64,000 nucleotides of DNA, from positions 86,339 through 150,338 of the forward strand of contig RXIC02000237.1 of NCBI GenBank assembly GCA_003952965.2, given 5' to 3'. The notes beneath the pieces were generated by a model, which saw nothing but the letters and a program-made list of their open reading frames with translations, was not told the DNA's origin and did not search any database. The stretch's first letter is position 1, and each line of letters begins with the position of its first letter. Both the position numbers and the translations under genes were made by a program. The DNA is from Morella rubra (lineage: Eukaryota > Streptophyta > Magnoliopsida > Fagales > Myricaceae). This document shows positions 1 to 11,678 of the stretch, one piece after another.

Positions 1-417
1 ACTTTTTCATTAGTTTAAATATATTACAATTTAAATGGACGGTTAGTACAATGAAACAGACAGTTAACATGAGTGCTAAGTTAATTGAATGGTAGTATAA
101 TTAGTTATAATGGACGTTTAGTACAAAAGCATGCTTAACTATATATACGATTTAAGTAGCCAAAATGCAGTACAAAATAAATAAATTAAGTTTAAATTTT
201 ATGGTGAATTACATTCGGTTTGTTAAATGATTTAAATAAATTAAATTGGGTGAATTAAATAAATTAAATTTGGATCACTAATTAGTTAAGTAATTAATGT
301 TAAATTTGGCTGTTAACCGTCTGAACGGTTTAAAACATCGTTACAACACGTAACTCCAATCCACATCATTTGAACACATGAAAGACATATCCAGACATTT
401 ACATAACCGTTGCATCT
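1..417 (+). mobile_element. CACTA-family internal/subterminal fragment
   Basis: AT-rich block that matches 27838-28229 nearly throughout: both carry the same 'gtttagtacaaaa' and 'gatttaagtagccaaaatg' strings in the same order. In the second copy this block directly follows the C-terminal part of a CACTA second ORF, so the first copy is read as the same part of a sister element whose beginning lies left of the window. Near 310 the degenerate palindromic motif (gtctgaacgg) typical of the CACTA subterminal regions in this window begins. Confidence 0.55.
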
Positions 418-2972
418 TGTCATACCCTGAACATTTAAACATCACATGTATATTGTTTATGATATCTTGTTTGTGATTAGTAGTGCATTTAGGGATACTT
501 AGTGACTAAGAGAGATTATGTAGTACTTGAGATACTAAGTTCTAAACCTTGATTAGGACATGATTTAGTGATATTTGGAGTTTACATGCAACTAGGTTAT
601 TGTTCAGAATGCTGAGGAGCTCGTATTGGATCAATTTAATTTTTTAAGCTAGTAGGACGTTTTTGTCTCGAAAATCGAACCATGTGATTTTTATTCTACT
701 AATATGTCAGGAGTTCATCCACGAGTTTATGGTTCAAGTTTGGAGACTTTTTATTTTTCGGAAGCTAGTAGGTCGATTTTTGGAATTGTGGATAAAGATA
801 AATTACGGATAGAGATTAATTGTGGATAGAGATGAATTATGGATAGAGATGAATTCGGATAGAGATGAATTGTGGACAGAGATGAACTGTGGATAGAGAT
901 GAATTGTGGAAAGAAATGACTTCTGGATAGAGATAAATATTGGATAGAGATGACACATAGGAAGCACGGCGAATCAAAGCTAGAAAACACGACCAAAAAG
1001 GCTAAACCTAGAGAAGGACGAGGTGTCAAACCGTAGAATTTCGGCGGTGACTGGCCATAGCTACCATGCCTTGTAGTTGCTGTAGGTTGCTAGGTGTCGA
1101 CGTGAGGTGAATGTAGCCTTTTGAGTCACTGAACTAGCCGAGACACGTGTCGCGATGTGACAAACTGAGCTACCATATAAATAGGAGGGTGGTTGGCCAT
1201 TTAAACTTACACCATCTCATTAGCAAATTGTGAGTTAAGCTTGAGATTAGTAGAGAAGTGAAGTAGAAGCAAGAAGGTGGAAATCGATTAGTGAAGATCA
1301 AACACACTTAGAGGTAAAGTTTAGTTGGTTATCTTTGATTTCGATTCAAAAGTTTTCAAGATGATTTGTGTGAATCTCTTGTACTTCTTATTCTAGCATC
1401 TCTTGATGTTGTTAGCATTTTTCTATTCTTCCTATTGTTCTTGATGTTCTTCGTGTTCTTGACGAAGAACAAGCTCGTCCTTTCGAAAAAATATCATTTT
1501 CAAAGTTCGATTCGTTTTCAAGTTGTTTTTCAATTTTGATCGTTTCTTTTCAAAATTTCTTCTAAAAGTTATTTTTCAAAGCTTTAACATATTTCTTTGC
1601 TCCTAATTTCAATACTTTTTATGCCAAAATTGGTATTTTCTACGTGGTGATTAAGCTAGTTTTTAACTGAGAAATCAAAGTGTTGTTTTTGCCTTCACAA
1701 CACTGTTCCTTTAAGAAATGTTTTATAATTTCCTGATGATGGAAACGAGTTAAGGTGCTTGCATATCATAAATGAGATGTATGGGCGTTGATACGAGACA
1801 TGCAAACTTAACTTGTACGTTAGAAAGGAATATTTTGATGTTCAAGTATGGTTAAGGTATTGCATATCATGAATGATATGTATGGGTGTTGACATGAGAC
1901 ATGAGACATGCATACTTAACGTAATACTATGAAGATGTGACAGTACTATGCACAAGAGGATGTGTTCACTTGTTGTGACATTCTGGCCTCTTCGTCGTAC
2001 GCGGAAAGATCCTTTGTTAGGATAACTCACTCTGGGAGTTTGTGACCGTATTGTACTCTGGCAGTACTGCTGCAAAAATACAGAAGGTTACTTGTAACCT
2101 GTCACTTTGGCCAAGTGATTCACTCTGGGAGTGAGAGTAGTGGTGATTGAAAATGGAAAAAGGAAAAGATCATATTTTTAAGAATTGAGTCTTTTCATTT
2201 ATTTTCTTCTTCTGTTTTGAGATATTATTGATGAACGGGTTTGTTCAATATCTTTTTCTTAATCTAATGTCTGTCTAACCACTAGCTTTACTGAGTCATT
2301 TGAGGCATGTTCATTTTGATAAACTTTTAAGGATTTTAAGTATGGTGTGAATATTTAGGTGATGTTTGAGCTTTATTAGCATACATGTAGAAGTTGTTGA
2401 GTTGTATTGATGTTTGTAAAAAAAGTAATATTGAGTTGTATTGGTATGCGTGTAGGAGTAATGTTAGGATTGTAAGTTTAGAAAGTTCAATTCAAATTCT
2501 AAATTTTTTAGCGAAACGAACATGCCCTTGGACTCACCGTTATTTGTTAAATTCTTTAGTAGATGTTCAGAATGTATTTGGAAGAATTTACTAAGAGTTT
2601 GACTCATAAGGTCTTGATACTAAGCTAGTAGTTGGGTCTGGGTCATTGAGAACCTAGACATCATCGTTGAGAGTGTCTTTATTATATATTATTTTAGCAA
2701 TGATGAAGAAGAAGAGTAGAAGAGAATAAGATAAAGATCTATGTAGATTGTACTGAATTTAGTAATTATTCTGCAATGTTTTGTAGAAGTACATAGAAAG
2801 CGGAATTAATGTTCTTTTGTGATACAAAGGTTGGAATAAAGGGTCTTGATGATGTTTATTTCTTAAAATCCTATTGCTTTAATGATCCTCCCACTGGCCG
2901 TAACCTCAGTTTAATAGCGGCGTCCATTACTATAAGACAATGCTTGAGGTATTCACAGTCCGGGCTATTACA
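418..2972 (+). mobile_element. Solo LTR, Ty3/gypsy (family 1, copy a)
   Basis: Begins TGTCATACCCTGA and ends GGGCTATTACA. The same start and end occur in the LTR at 56309-58472, which is followed by a primer binding site and gypsy coding sequence, so family and strand are inferred from that copy. It is flanked by CATCT (413-417) and CATAT (2973-2977), a 5-bp target duplication with one change. No internal region is attached, so this is a solo LTR left by LTR-LTR recombination. It is inserted in CACTA sequence. It is longer than its relatives (about 2.55 kb against 2.16-2.26 kb), partly because of a 17-bp minisatellite. A fossil; age cannot be dated from one LTR. Confidence 0.85.
789..953 (+). 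repeat. 17-bp minisatellite inside the LTR, about ten units
   Basis: About ten imperfect head-to-tail copies of GGATAGAGATGAATTGT. The two other full-length LTRs of the family (32954-35214 and 56309-58472) lack the array at the corresponding place, so it expanded in this copy or its sublineage. Confidence 0.85.
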
Positions 2973-3801
2973 CATATCTTACACGTCTTTAATGAGGACA
3001 ACGGTTGAAAATAGTTGTACCATCCGAACAGGTGGACTAAGCGTCTGGACGGATCATGACATTTATTCAGCCAAACATGTGCTTCAACATTGCACAATGT
3101 ATGGAGAAGACGGTCAAGACGCATTTAATGTTTTGAACCGTTTTAAATGATTCGTTGTTTGATATTTATTATGTTCAACTTTAATTGGGCCACGTGTCTT
3201 AAAATCCGATCGGACGGGCCAACCCCATTCGGTCGACTACGATGGATTGTTGATATACAAACAAATTCATATTTTTCTTTTTCACTCCACATTTGCTCAA
3301 AAATTTCTCCTCTCTCACACGATTTTTCTTTGCAAATTTTTATGCAAACTGCTTCATTCGAGTACTTAATCACGTTCAGGTAAGATTTACTCAATTTTAG
3401 CATGATTTTAATCGTAAAAATCTTGGTTTTTTGGAGTTTTACATTTGAAAATTTCAATCTCATTTTTTGTCAACTACAATGTGTTTTTTGATTGATTATT
3501 TTGTAGATATTGATTGTACTAAGTGCTAGGATTGTTTTGAATGCATTTTTTCATCATTTGGTTGTGTATTTGGGATTGTGTGGGAAGTGGAGGCCGATTG
3601 CCATGGCTGAGTTAACTCGATCATCTTCCTCGATGTGTCTAGACAGTGTTTGATACTCTTCAGACAATAAATCATATCTTTTGCTAAAAACATTTTTGCT
3701 AAAAACATTGCCATTTAATATATGTTTGGACGTCTTCTGCATCTTGTCCGAATGAATATTTATATTAATTAGGAATTTTTGTTTCATATGTAATTCGTCC
3801 G

Positions 3802-5286
3802 GATGGCTTTGGTAAGCTGTCCGGACGCGTCGGTGAAAATATCATCATTTTCACCATGTTAAAATTTAAACATATCCTTTAGAATTCCATCCACATGTAG
3901 AAACTAAGGCATGGGGAGGCTTTTGAAACAATGTCATCATTTTCAAGCTGATTGAACAGTTGTTTTCACCCGTCAGGACATTTCATGATGTCAAACGGCG
4001 ACGTTTCTCCAAAGTGCTTGATATATGTGCTCTTCGTGCGAACATCTTTGTCATATGTGCGAACGCTTTTCCTAGTCGTGAGAACCCTTTATCTAACCAT
4101 GCAAAAGCTTTTTTGCAGATAAAGAAAACATGAGCAAGCATCCGCACACCATGGGTGATGGTTCCAGCAGCCAAGCAGAACCTTACTCACCTTTATCTTT
4201 GGAGCAGCATCAAGCATTGATCATGTGCCGATAGATCATTATCGAGTGACACGTCATCCTGGCAGATTTCAACGACTTGAGATTTGAGGATCGATCGTTT
4301 TCGGTGGTGATAGAAGGTCAAGGTTGGGTACCTTACTTGCAGAGGATGGGTGTGGCATCCATGGACATGGAGCGAGAGTTTTACGCCGCGATTCTTCTGG
4401 TGCCCAACAAATCGTACGCTGGTTGGGAGGTCTCTGTCCGCAACACTTGGGTCATATTCTTACCGGAATAGCTAGCGAGCTTATGGGCTATAAGAAGCTC
4501 GTGCATGTTTTCCCTGTGACAACACTTTTCAAAGAGGATCGGCCTTTTGCATTTGATGGCTTTAGTAAGCTCTCCGGACGTGTCGGTGAAAACATCATCG
4601 TTTTCACCACGTTAGAATTTAAACATATCCTTTAGAATTCCATCCACATGTAGAAACTAAGGCATGGGGAGGCTTTTGAAACAATGTCATCATTTTCAAG
4701 CCGGCTGAACAGGTGTGTTTGACCCAACGGGATGTTTCTCCAAAGTGTTTGATATATGTGCTCTTCATGCGAATGGCTTTTTCATATGTGTGAACGCTTT
4801 TCCTAGTCGTGCGAACCCTTTATCTAACCATGCAAAAGCTTTTTTGCAGGTAAAGAAAACATGAGCAAGCATCCACACACCATGGGTAATGGTTCCAGCA
4901 GCCAAGCAGAACCTTAGTCACCTTTATCTTTGGAGTAGCACCAGGCATTGATCATGTGTCGATAGATCATTATCGAGCGACAAGTCATCCTGGCAGATTT
5001 CAACGACCTGAGATTCGAGGATCGATCGTTTTCGGTGGTGATAGAAGGTCAAGGTTGGGTACCTTACTTGTAGAGGATGCGTGTGGCTTCCATGGATATG
5101 GAGTGAGAGTTTTACGCCGCGATTCTTCTGGTGCCCAACAAATCGTACGCTTGTTGGGAGGTCTTTATCCGTAACACCTGGGTCCTATTCTTGCCAGAAC
5201 AACTAGCGAGCTTTATGGGCTATGAGAAGCCCGTGCATCTTTCCCTATGACAACACTTTTCGAGGAGGATCGACCTTCTTCATCTG
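3802..5286 (+). repeat. Tandem duplication, units of about 753 and 732 bp
   Basis: Unit A (3802-4554) and unit B (4555-5286) are head-to-tail copies. Both start gatggcttt.gtaagct, contain 'ccatccacatgtagaaacta', and carry the same coding stretch. They are highly similar by eye with a few small indels. The duplication repeats the N-terminal half of ORF2, including a presumed intron and its acceptor (ttttttgcag). Confidence 0.85.
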
Positions 5287-6055
5287 AGGTATTTTAGCTG
5301 ATGCTGGGTCTGGATACAGTGGTGCTGGAGGGAAGCAACATGAGCCATAGGCAGTTTCTTCCCTTTTGGTGGATCATGCACCTCATAGTCTCATACTGCA
5401 TCAACCCAAAGAAGCATACAACAGAGTGTTCATTCACCAGGCCAAGCTGATGTTGCTGGTGGCACACAGAATAGCAGTTGATCTGGCTGCATACATATTC
5501 ATGACAGTCTGAGCGGAGGCCCTCTCACATGAGTTTGATTTGCTGTCGTACGGGTTTCTGTTGACACAGTTCCTCCATGCGACACTAGTACCTGAGCGCG
5601 CTGACGAGTCAAAGGGACATCCATTGCTGCCAATCAATAAGAGTACACTGTCACGTTCTATGGCTCAAACACGTCGACAGTAGCTGCGGGCTGCTGCTTT
5701 GAGAAGTCATGAGCAGCATCCACAGTCTGAAGAGGGGGATCCCAATCAAAGCTCAACCCAAGGACATCAAACAGAGCGACTGACACAAGCAGATCGCTTG
5801 GTGGAGGATCTGAAGACAGAGTTGAGTGGTACAGTGTGAGTGTTGATGCAACCCACCTAGCAGTTGCTCAGTGATATCAGCGCTTAGCTCACGGCTATGG
5901 AGACTAAGGACTCTCAGTTGAGGAAGGAGGTGGGGTCAATTTGGTCTGATCTGAAGGTCATGGCATCTTCTTTGCAAGTCCTCATGAGGTGGGTCGGGGA
6001 TATGGAGGAGCACATGAAGAAAGTCTGTTATGTTCTGCAGCTCATGGACGAGTAG
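4241..6055 (+). pseudogene. Decayed CACTA second ORF (putative plant transposon protein domain)
   Basis: The reading frame encodes segments such as MDMEREFYAAILL (about 4361-4399) and VSVRNTWVIFLPE (about 4430-4468). These fit the 'EFYA ... V.VR...V.F.P' pattern of the 'putative plant transposon protein' domain found in second ORFs of plant CACTA elements. Further on, about 5400-5700, a frame rich in YGFLLTQFLHATLVPE-like residues follows, then a polar, Glu/Lys-rich C-terminal tail (about 5870-6055) that could form a coiled coil. Several stops and frame changes lie in this stretch, and the N-terminal half is present twice because of the tandem duplication, so no full protein can be made. The equivalent tail is seen at 27328-27770 and, on the reverse strand, at 17330-18400. 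Domain name is from memory and unverified. Confidence 0.55.
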
Positions 6056-6950
6056 CTCCCGTGATCATTATGTTATGTTATTTTATTTTAGTTATGTTAT
6101 TTAAATGTTGGGCATTTCATATAGTTGTATATTTGGTTTATATTTTGGACATGGATATTTATAGTTACTATATGGGCATTTTTGTTTATTCATCCTTAGT
6201 TAAACATGTTAATTTATGTTGTGTTTCTCTTTTCGTTACACTTCTCCAAACCTCAAAACTATTTAACACACTTAGGTTATTTATGTTAATATATGGATCT
6301 TCAAAACACTTGAATTATATTTGTGACTATATACTTTTCATCAACACACCTACGTTTATATTTAATACCAACACACTTGGGTTATTTAAAAATTGGTAAG
6401 AAATTGAATGATATGAGTTATAAATAAAATTAGTTCGTCAAAAAATGTCCGGATGCTTGTTTACGCGTTTGAACGGTTATTGTGACCTCAAACAATGTTG
6501 TGTAGTATTAAAAAAAAGTACAAGCGCTTTAAGTGACGTCTGTACATGATTGTTAAACATCGTTTGTTTGCTAGTTTACAATGATACGTTGTCGTGTTGG
6601 GATGCAAAACAATGTCGTCCAGAATGTTAACCCGTGCGGACGTTTATCTTAGCCGTCCAAACAGCTTCATTTATAATCGTCTGTTTGCAAGTATACGAAG
6701 AAATGCTGTCGTGTTGGGATGCAAAATGATGTCATTTAAGGTGTCAATCCATGAGGACGATTTTAAACATGTGCAGATGGATGTGAAATTTTAGGCGCCA
6801 TTGATTTCCCTCAAAAAATTAGAGACAGATGGGTCTGCAGGCACTTAAGTGCGTCCAGACAGTCTTTTCATGAAATGAAAGGGGGAAATCGCAGATAGTG
6901 GCAACAAACGGGAAGAATTTTCATAAAAGTGGAGATTTGATGACTAAATA

Positions 6951-7003
6951 TGCACTTTGGGTGAAAAAATATTTTGACACCCAAAGTGCATTTTCTTGTA
7001 GTG
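6951..7003 (+). repeat. CACTA right terminus with perfect 13-bp hairpin
   Basis: TGCACTTTGGGTG (6951-6963) and its exact reverse complement (6978-6990) are separated by 14 bases. The terminal sequence TTTTCTTGTAGTG ends at 7003. The hairpin sits immediately inside the terminal inverted repeat. Confidence 0.75.
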
Positions 7004-7009
7004 TGAACA

Positions 7010-7377
7010 GGTTGCATATATTGCTATTTTCAAATTGCTTTGCACCACATGTGGGGGGCGGCTTGACTTTTGAAGAAGCTAAGCCACACACGCAACAATA
7101 CTTTATGAGACAAACAAGACAAAGTCTTGGAGGACACCAAAAAAATTAACAACGAAAGGGGAACAATTGGTGCATAAACATTGATATATACACATCACAA
7201 AAGGTCAAGTGGCCAACTTCTGGGTAGCTGCAATTCTCAATTCTCTTGAAAAAGAAAGAAAAAGAAAACTTTAAAATAAGGAAATGTGTTGGCTACACTT
7301 ACATTTGTACTTCAAAATAGTGTTAAAAATCATTGAGATCGAAAAATATTTTTGAAACATCAAAACATACATAGGCT
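7010..7377. repeat. Long direct repeat, copy 1
   Basis: About 370 bp repeated at 8263-8640. Shared strings include 'aattaacaacgaaagg' and 'ccaacttctgggtagct'. It starts just outside the CACTA right end at 7003 and stops where the transposase fragment begins. It may be a host segment or part of an unrecognised element. Confidence 0.85.
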
Positions 7378-8262
7378 ATTCTAAATTTGTAGAAAAAATT
7401 GAGGCGTTATAGTTGCAGCACGAACCAAAGGGAAAGTCATACAAAGAAGTAGAGATTTTCACTGAGGTATTGGAGATGAAAGTGGGTTTCGTGCATGGTT
7501 TAGGCTATTCAGTACTGTCTGTTGGATCATCATCTTCAATGTTGTCTATTGATTTGTCTCCGGATTGGACGAGGACAAATTAAAGATAGAGGGAATGAGG
7601 GCTAGATAGCTGGAATATAAAGAGCTTCTGGTCAAGCGGACAAAAATGGAGCCGATCATGCGAGAGCATCAACAATATTTAGAGGTGTAGCAACGGAAGC
7701 AAAAGGGCAAGAACAGAGGTTGCAACAAATGGACCAAGAAAAGCGCGAGCAGATGATGGAGCACATTAGATAGCTCTCATTGCATTTTATGCCCAAACAA
7801 AGATTTTGGTAGATTATTTATATTCACTAATTCACTTATCAATTTTGTATTTTTTTTTTCTTATGACGATTACATATTTTTAGACATTTTATTATTATTA
7901 TGAGTATTGAATATCTTTCTACCAATATGATTTGCAAATCATTTTAATTTTTTAATTAAACTAATTCAAATACGAAATAACTGTTCAAACGGTAACAAAT
8001 CCGTCCGCACGGTTTTATTGGTAAAACGTGCGCATGTGTAAACATCCGTTTGCACCACTGTGTGGAATATCGTCTGTAGGGTAATTATTCCCCGCACAAG
8101 GTCCTAAATTAAAACACGTTCTTACGGTATGAAATTCCGTGTGAATCATTGAATGAGTGACAGATTTATGATCGTCGACATTTCATACATTCCCACAAGT
8201 TTAATAGACTAAGCGTCTGCACGAACTGAATTCCTGTACACACAGTTTTTGAGGTGACAAAT
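7378..8262 (+). mobile_element. CACTA transposase C-terminal fragment plus right subterminal region
   Basis: Positions 7390-7790 match 38260-38580 and 41905-41970: both encode a LQLQHGS/KP.-like stretch, a Ser-rich stretch and a Glu/Gln-rich coiled-coil tail ending near 'HLMPK'. This fits the C-terminal region of plant En/Spm transposases (Transposase_24-like). The frame here has stops. The remainder (7980-8262) matches the right subterminal region 41970-42180, including the pair 'cattcccacaagttt' / 'cgttcccacgagttc'. It is a truncated copy without its terminal CACTA end, lying between the two long direct repeats. Confidence 0.6.
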
Positions 8263-8640
8263 TATGCTATGTTCAAATTGCTTTTCGACATATGTGTGGA
8301 GCGGCTTGACTTTTGATGAATTCAAACCACACAAGCAACAATACTTTACAAGACAAACAAGACATAAAGTCTTGAAGGACACCAAAAAAATTAACAACGA
8401 AAGGGGAACAATGGGCGCATAAACGTTGATATATACACGTCACAAAAGGCCAAGTGGCCAACTTCTGGGTAGCTTCAATTTTCAATTCTCTTGAAAAGGA
8501 AGGAAAAAGAAAACTTTAAAATAAGGAAATGTGTTGGCTACATTTATATTTGTACTTTAAAATAGTGTTAAAAATCATGTTTGATGAAAAAACTTGTTTT
8601 GAGATTGAAAAATGTTTATGAAACATCAAAACATAGGCTT
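8263..8640. repeat. Long direct repeat, copy 2
   Basis: Second copy of the 7010-7377 segment, with scattered substitutions and small indels. Confidence 0.85.
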
Positions 8641-8897
8641 ATATTGTCAGTTTCTACATTGAGATTTGTTTTTTAAATTAATGAAAAAAAAAATGAAACG
8701 AATTAGGATTTTGCATGTGATCTTTCTGAGCATTAACAAGCGATAAGATATTACACTTTAGGTTTTGTTTTTTTTTTTTTTCTCTTTTATAATCGTTAGC
8801 TTTAATTTTGGTTTTGTACGTATTACAGTCTGGATCTTTTGGAATGAGGTTGTACCATAATTTCCATTGGGATAGCGCTAAGAAAAGCAAACTATAT

Positions 8898-9060
8898 AGA
8901 TTTCCCTTCAGGTCCTTCAGGGATCTGGAACAAACAGAAGCTGCCCATTGAATGATCAAGATCTTAAATATCTCCAAAAATTAATGGGATTGATTTATTT
9001 AACTATATATCAAAGGCCTGGATCGCGTGATCTGCATTTATCGTAGTATATTCAGCGGAG
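8898..9060 (+). repeat. Promoter-like duplicated block, copy 1
   Basis: Shares 'gatctgcatttatcgtagta'-type sequence, 'atattcagcg' and 'acagaagctg.ccat' in the same order with 11679-11845. Spacing between copies is about 2.8 kb. It looks like a remnant of a local tandem duplication of the region upstream of the ACD11-like gene. Confidence 0.7.
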
Positions 9061-9623
9061 TAGCTAGTACAGATAAAAAATTTGGCCGTCCCCTAAAATT
9101 CATTTTGTTGAAGGAGAACTCTGCCTGTTACGGTTTAGTTTTATTTGATTTTATACATTTTGAGTCTCCAGGAAATGTGATACTTCACTCCCCTTAAATT
9201 CATTTTCGGCTTTCTCGCCTGAATTCGATTAGATCATCCAACAAAATCAACAAAATTATAAATAGCTGCAAGTGCTTGAGTTTTTTTTTTTTTTTTGTCA
9301 AATTTATGAGGAAACTTTGGAGCACTCAATTTGTGTTATAAATTCTAATTTGAACAGATTTGACCTAATCAAAAAACCCACGGATCGTATCAAACAGAAC
9401 ACAGCAACACATTCTAAACATTCGAAATGACTTTACAATTCAAAATATAAATATTTATTTATTTTTAATAACGGGGTAAATTTCATGTGCTAGATTTACT
9501 CAATTAGAGTATATCAGATAAATACACCATTTTTTTAATAGCTAAAATTATTATTTGAAAAGTAGCTTCGGACTTCTTCTCTTCACCCACGACGCGTCGA
9601 CAACGACGGATTGAAGCGGGCCC

Positions 9624-9647
9624 CCAGCGTGGGAATCGCGGAACTGG
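9624..9647. repeat. 24-bp perfect direct repeat (second copy 9731-9754)
   Basis: Identical 24-mers spaced 107 bp apart, containing 'cgtgggaatcgcggaactgg'. The second copy overlaps the 3' part of the reverse-strand ORF at 9686-9931, the first lies beyond its stop. Confidence 0.9.
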
Positions 9648-9685
9648 AAAAATGCTAAACTATTTCCTCGGTCGCCCCTAGTCCT

Positions 9686-9931
9686 CTATCCAAGCCATTC
9701 CAAGGGATTTTCATTATCATTGACTACAAACCAGCGTGGGAATCGCGGAACTGGGACGTTCAATGCACGGCTCCTTGGGATGTAAGCATACCGGCCATCA
9801 CTTGGGATATATGGGAAAACGCGTGGAAGACCTTGATCACTTGAATATTGACAGTTACGTGTTTTGGCCATAAGCTTTAGCTCGGATGGCACGTCCTCCC
9901 GTCTTCCGCAGGCTAAGTCCTGCTCCACCAT
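9686..9931 (-). CDS. Small hypothetical protein, 81 residues
   Basis: An open frame from an ATG at 9931 down to a TAG at 9686, encoding a mixed-composition protein (starts MVEQDLACGRREDVPSELKL, ends NENPLEWLG) without signal peptide, membrane segment or repeats. Just upstream on the reverse strand is a pyrimidine-rich tract ending TTTTTTTGTAG followed by GCAAAATGG, which looks like a splice acceptor of a 5'-UTR or upstream intron. That and its non-repetitive composition suggest a host gene or last exon rather than chance. I do not recognise the family. The duplicated 24-mer at its 3' end means the C-terminus may have been altered by a small duplication. Confidence 0.35.
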   Translation of the reverse strand: MVEQDLACGRREDVPSELKLMAKTRNCQYSSDQGLPRVFPYIPSDGRYAYIPRSRALNVPVPRFPRWFVVNDNENPLEWLG

Positions 9932-11017
9932 TTTGCCTACAAAAAAAACAAAAAGAATTATTTGTTTTTTTCACATCCAAGAATGCAGAGGAACAGAGGT
10001 GATCAGATCAATGCCTAAGTTAACCTACGAATTTACCTAATTTATAGAAAATTCAGTGACCACTTATATTGTGTTATCACGTTGGAAAGCAGATATTTAT
10101 ACTAACATTATATGTTTGTCAGCAGAATATTCAAGTTCTTACATGATCAACAAAAAAGTGTACATAATGTTGGGGAAAAAAAAATTCACTCTAGTTTTTT
10201 TATTCTGTTCGTGAGTAATGATGATACCAATATTAAGCACTACCTTAACCTCTCGAGTCTTGGGGTCTGAGCCGATTGAGCTCAGTGAGCCTAGTGGTCT
10301 TAACAAAAAAAAAAAAAAAAGAGAGTAAAGAGGCCAACCGTGCTAGACTCGTCGAAGGAACAACACACAACTGAAAAATACCGATAACCACGATTCATCC
10401 ATAATTAAAAACTTTCTCACAATCTTGCGATTACATTCTCGAGAATCCAATATGGGAAGTGAGGAGGAGGGTGATTTAAAAAATATATATATAAAAAGAA
10501 GGGAAAAAGATCACGAAATTGTTATGCAAGTGCATTGTTTGTTAAAATAAGTCTAAAAATTATGATAAAGAACTAATTCAAGTATGAGAGGTCACATTCT
10601 CTCGGGAGAAAAAAATATCTCATAGTTGTGTGTGTAGATAAATTTTAACGAGGAGAATCACAGGTTGGTCAAGTACGAGCGGTTACTTGAAGCGGTCGAA
10701 AAAATTACTGATTTTATAAGTAAAGGGTAAAATATTTCTAGGTCTCCACAGTAATATTCAAAAGAGAAAGTTACATTGTCATTAAGACCAAAAATAGTAC
10801 AATTTAAGGGGTAGAGCTCCCACGAACACGTTACAACCCAAACAAAAACTAGACAGAAACTATAAAAAAAAAAAGGGAAAAAAAAAATCAGCAGAGAAAC
10901 ATTTGTTTGGATGACTCTTGTGGTCGTCTGGACTCTGTCTTGTCAACTGCATTATTTTGTAGTGGGACTTAACACCAGCCTTTTTTGACAAACGCTTTCC
11001 TCACCTGTCACCGAACG

Positions 11018-11059
11018 GCATAAAAGCAGAGTAAAGGCGCATAAAAGCAGAGTAAAGGC
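11018..11059. repeat. 21-bp tandem repeat, two copies
   Basis: The 21-mer beginning gcataaaagcagagtaaagg occurs twice in direct tandem. Confidence 0.9.
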
Positions 11060-11678
11060 GGCTGATTTTTCTAATTTCTGATCAGTTGACAGAGAAAATC
11101 TGGGAAACGAGATTGTCTTCAGTGGGTAAATATCCTCCACAGTCCACAGTTCAGGAAGGAAGCATATGTAAATGAGTAAATCTTGTTCTATTTTGGTTGA
11201 TCGGTTTGATGTTATTCGAACAAAGATATAAGGGAAGAGAAGAAAATTAAAAAAAAAATCAATAAAGTTAAGAAGGAATTGATATGATGATATAAATACT
11301 ATTATTAAAAAGATATAAAGAAGGAGATGAGACAAGACACTTGGTTCTATTGCTTTTGGGAAAAGAGAGGTTGCAACTTTGCAACTGACCTTGCGCCATC
11401 AAGTCCTATCAATAATTGTGCAAGTGGAGGAGATAAGTTTTGATCATTCTAATTTAATTTGCGTTAATCTTTTAAGTTATATTTTCCAAGTTTTTACACT
11501 TTACTAATAAGAATTTTATAATCTTTATCCTCAAGTATTTTTTAAAAACGGTAATATTTATGTGGAAACTAAATCCTCCTTTGGGAGGAAAAAATCACTT
11601 TCAGTTTTAACAGCATAAATTCCAATTCCGTTCATGAAAAAAAAATATATAACGATTTTAATTAGAGGATAGTGGAAG

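Larger units (their letters stand above)
2973..7003 (+). mobile_element. CACTA (En/Spm-type) element, right-hand part
   Basis: Continues the CACTA sequence interrupted by the solo LTR. In order it holds a subterminal block rich in GTCCGAACGG-like motifs (2990-3240), a pyrimidine-rich leader (3280-3480), the decayed second ORF (about 3800-6055), an AT-rich spacer, a second subterminal block (6440-6880) and the right terminus. The terminus reads, on the reverse strand, CACTACAAGAAAATGCACTT, the canonical CACTA end. No transposase lies between ORF2 and this end, so the copy is probably non-autonomous or a deletion derivative. The matching left end was not found. Confidence 0.7.
8641..9685. other. 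Intergenic sequence, AT-rich
   Basis: No convincing coding region. It contains poly-T runs (about 8767-8781 and 9281-9297) and the first copy of the promoter-like duplicated block. Reverse-strand ORFs here are short and of low complexity. Confidence 0.5.

Noticed and set aside
2809-3150. 113-codon forward ORF
   Set aside because: It crosses the 3' boundary of the solo LTR at 2972 into CACTA sequence, so it cannot be an ancestral gene.
10240-10320. Possible SINE 3' end with poly-A
   Set aside because: No tRNA-like head, A/B boxes or target duplication could be seen; only a poly-A run after a moderately GC-rich stretch.
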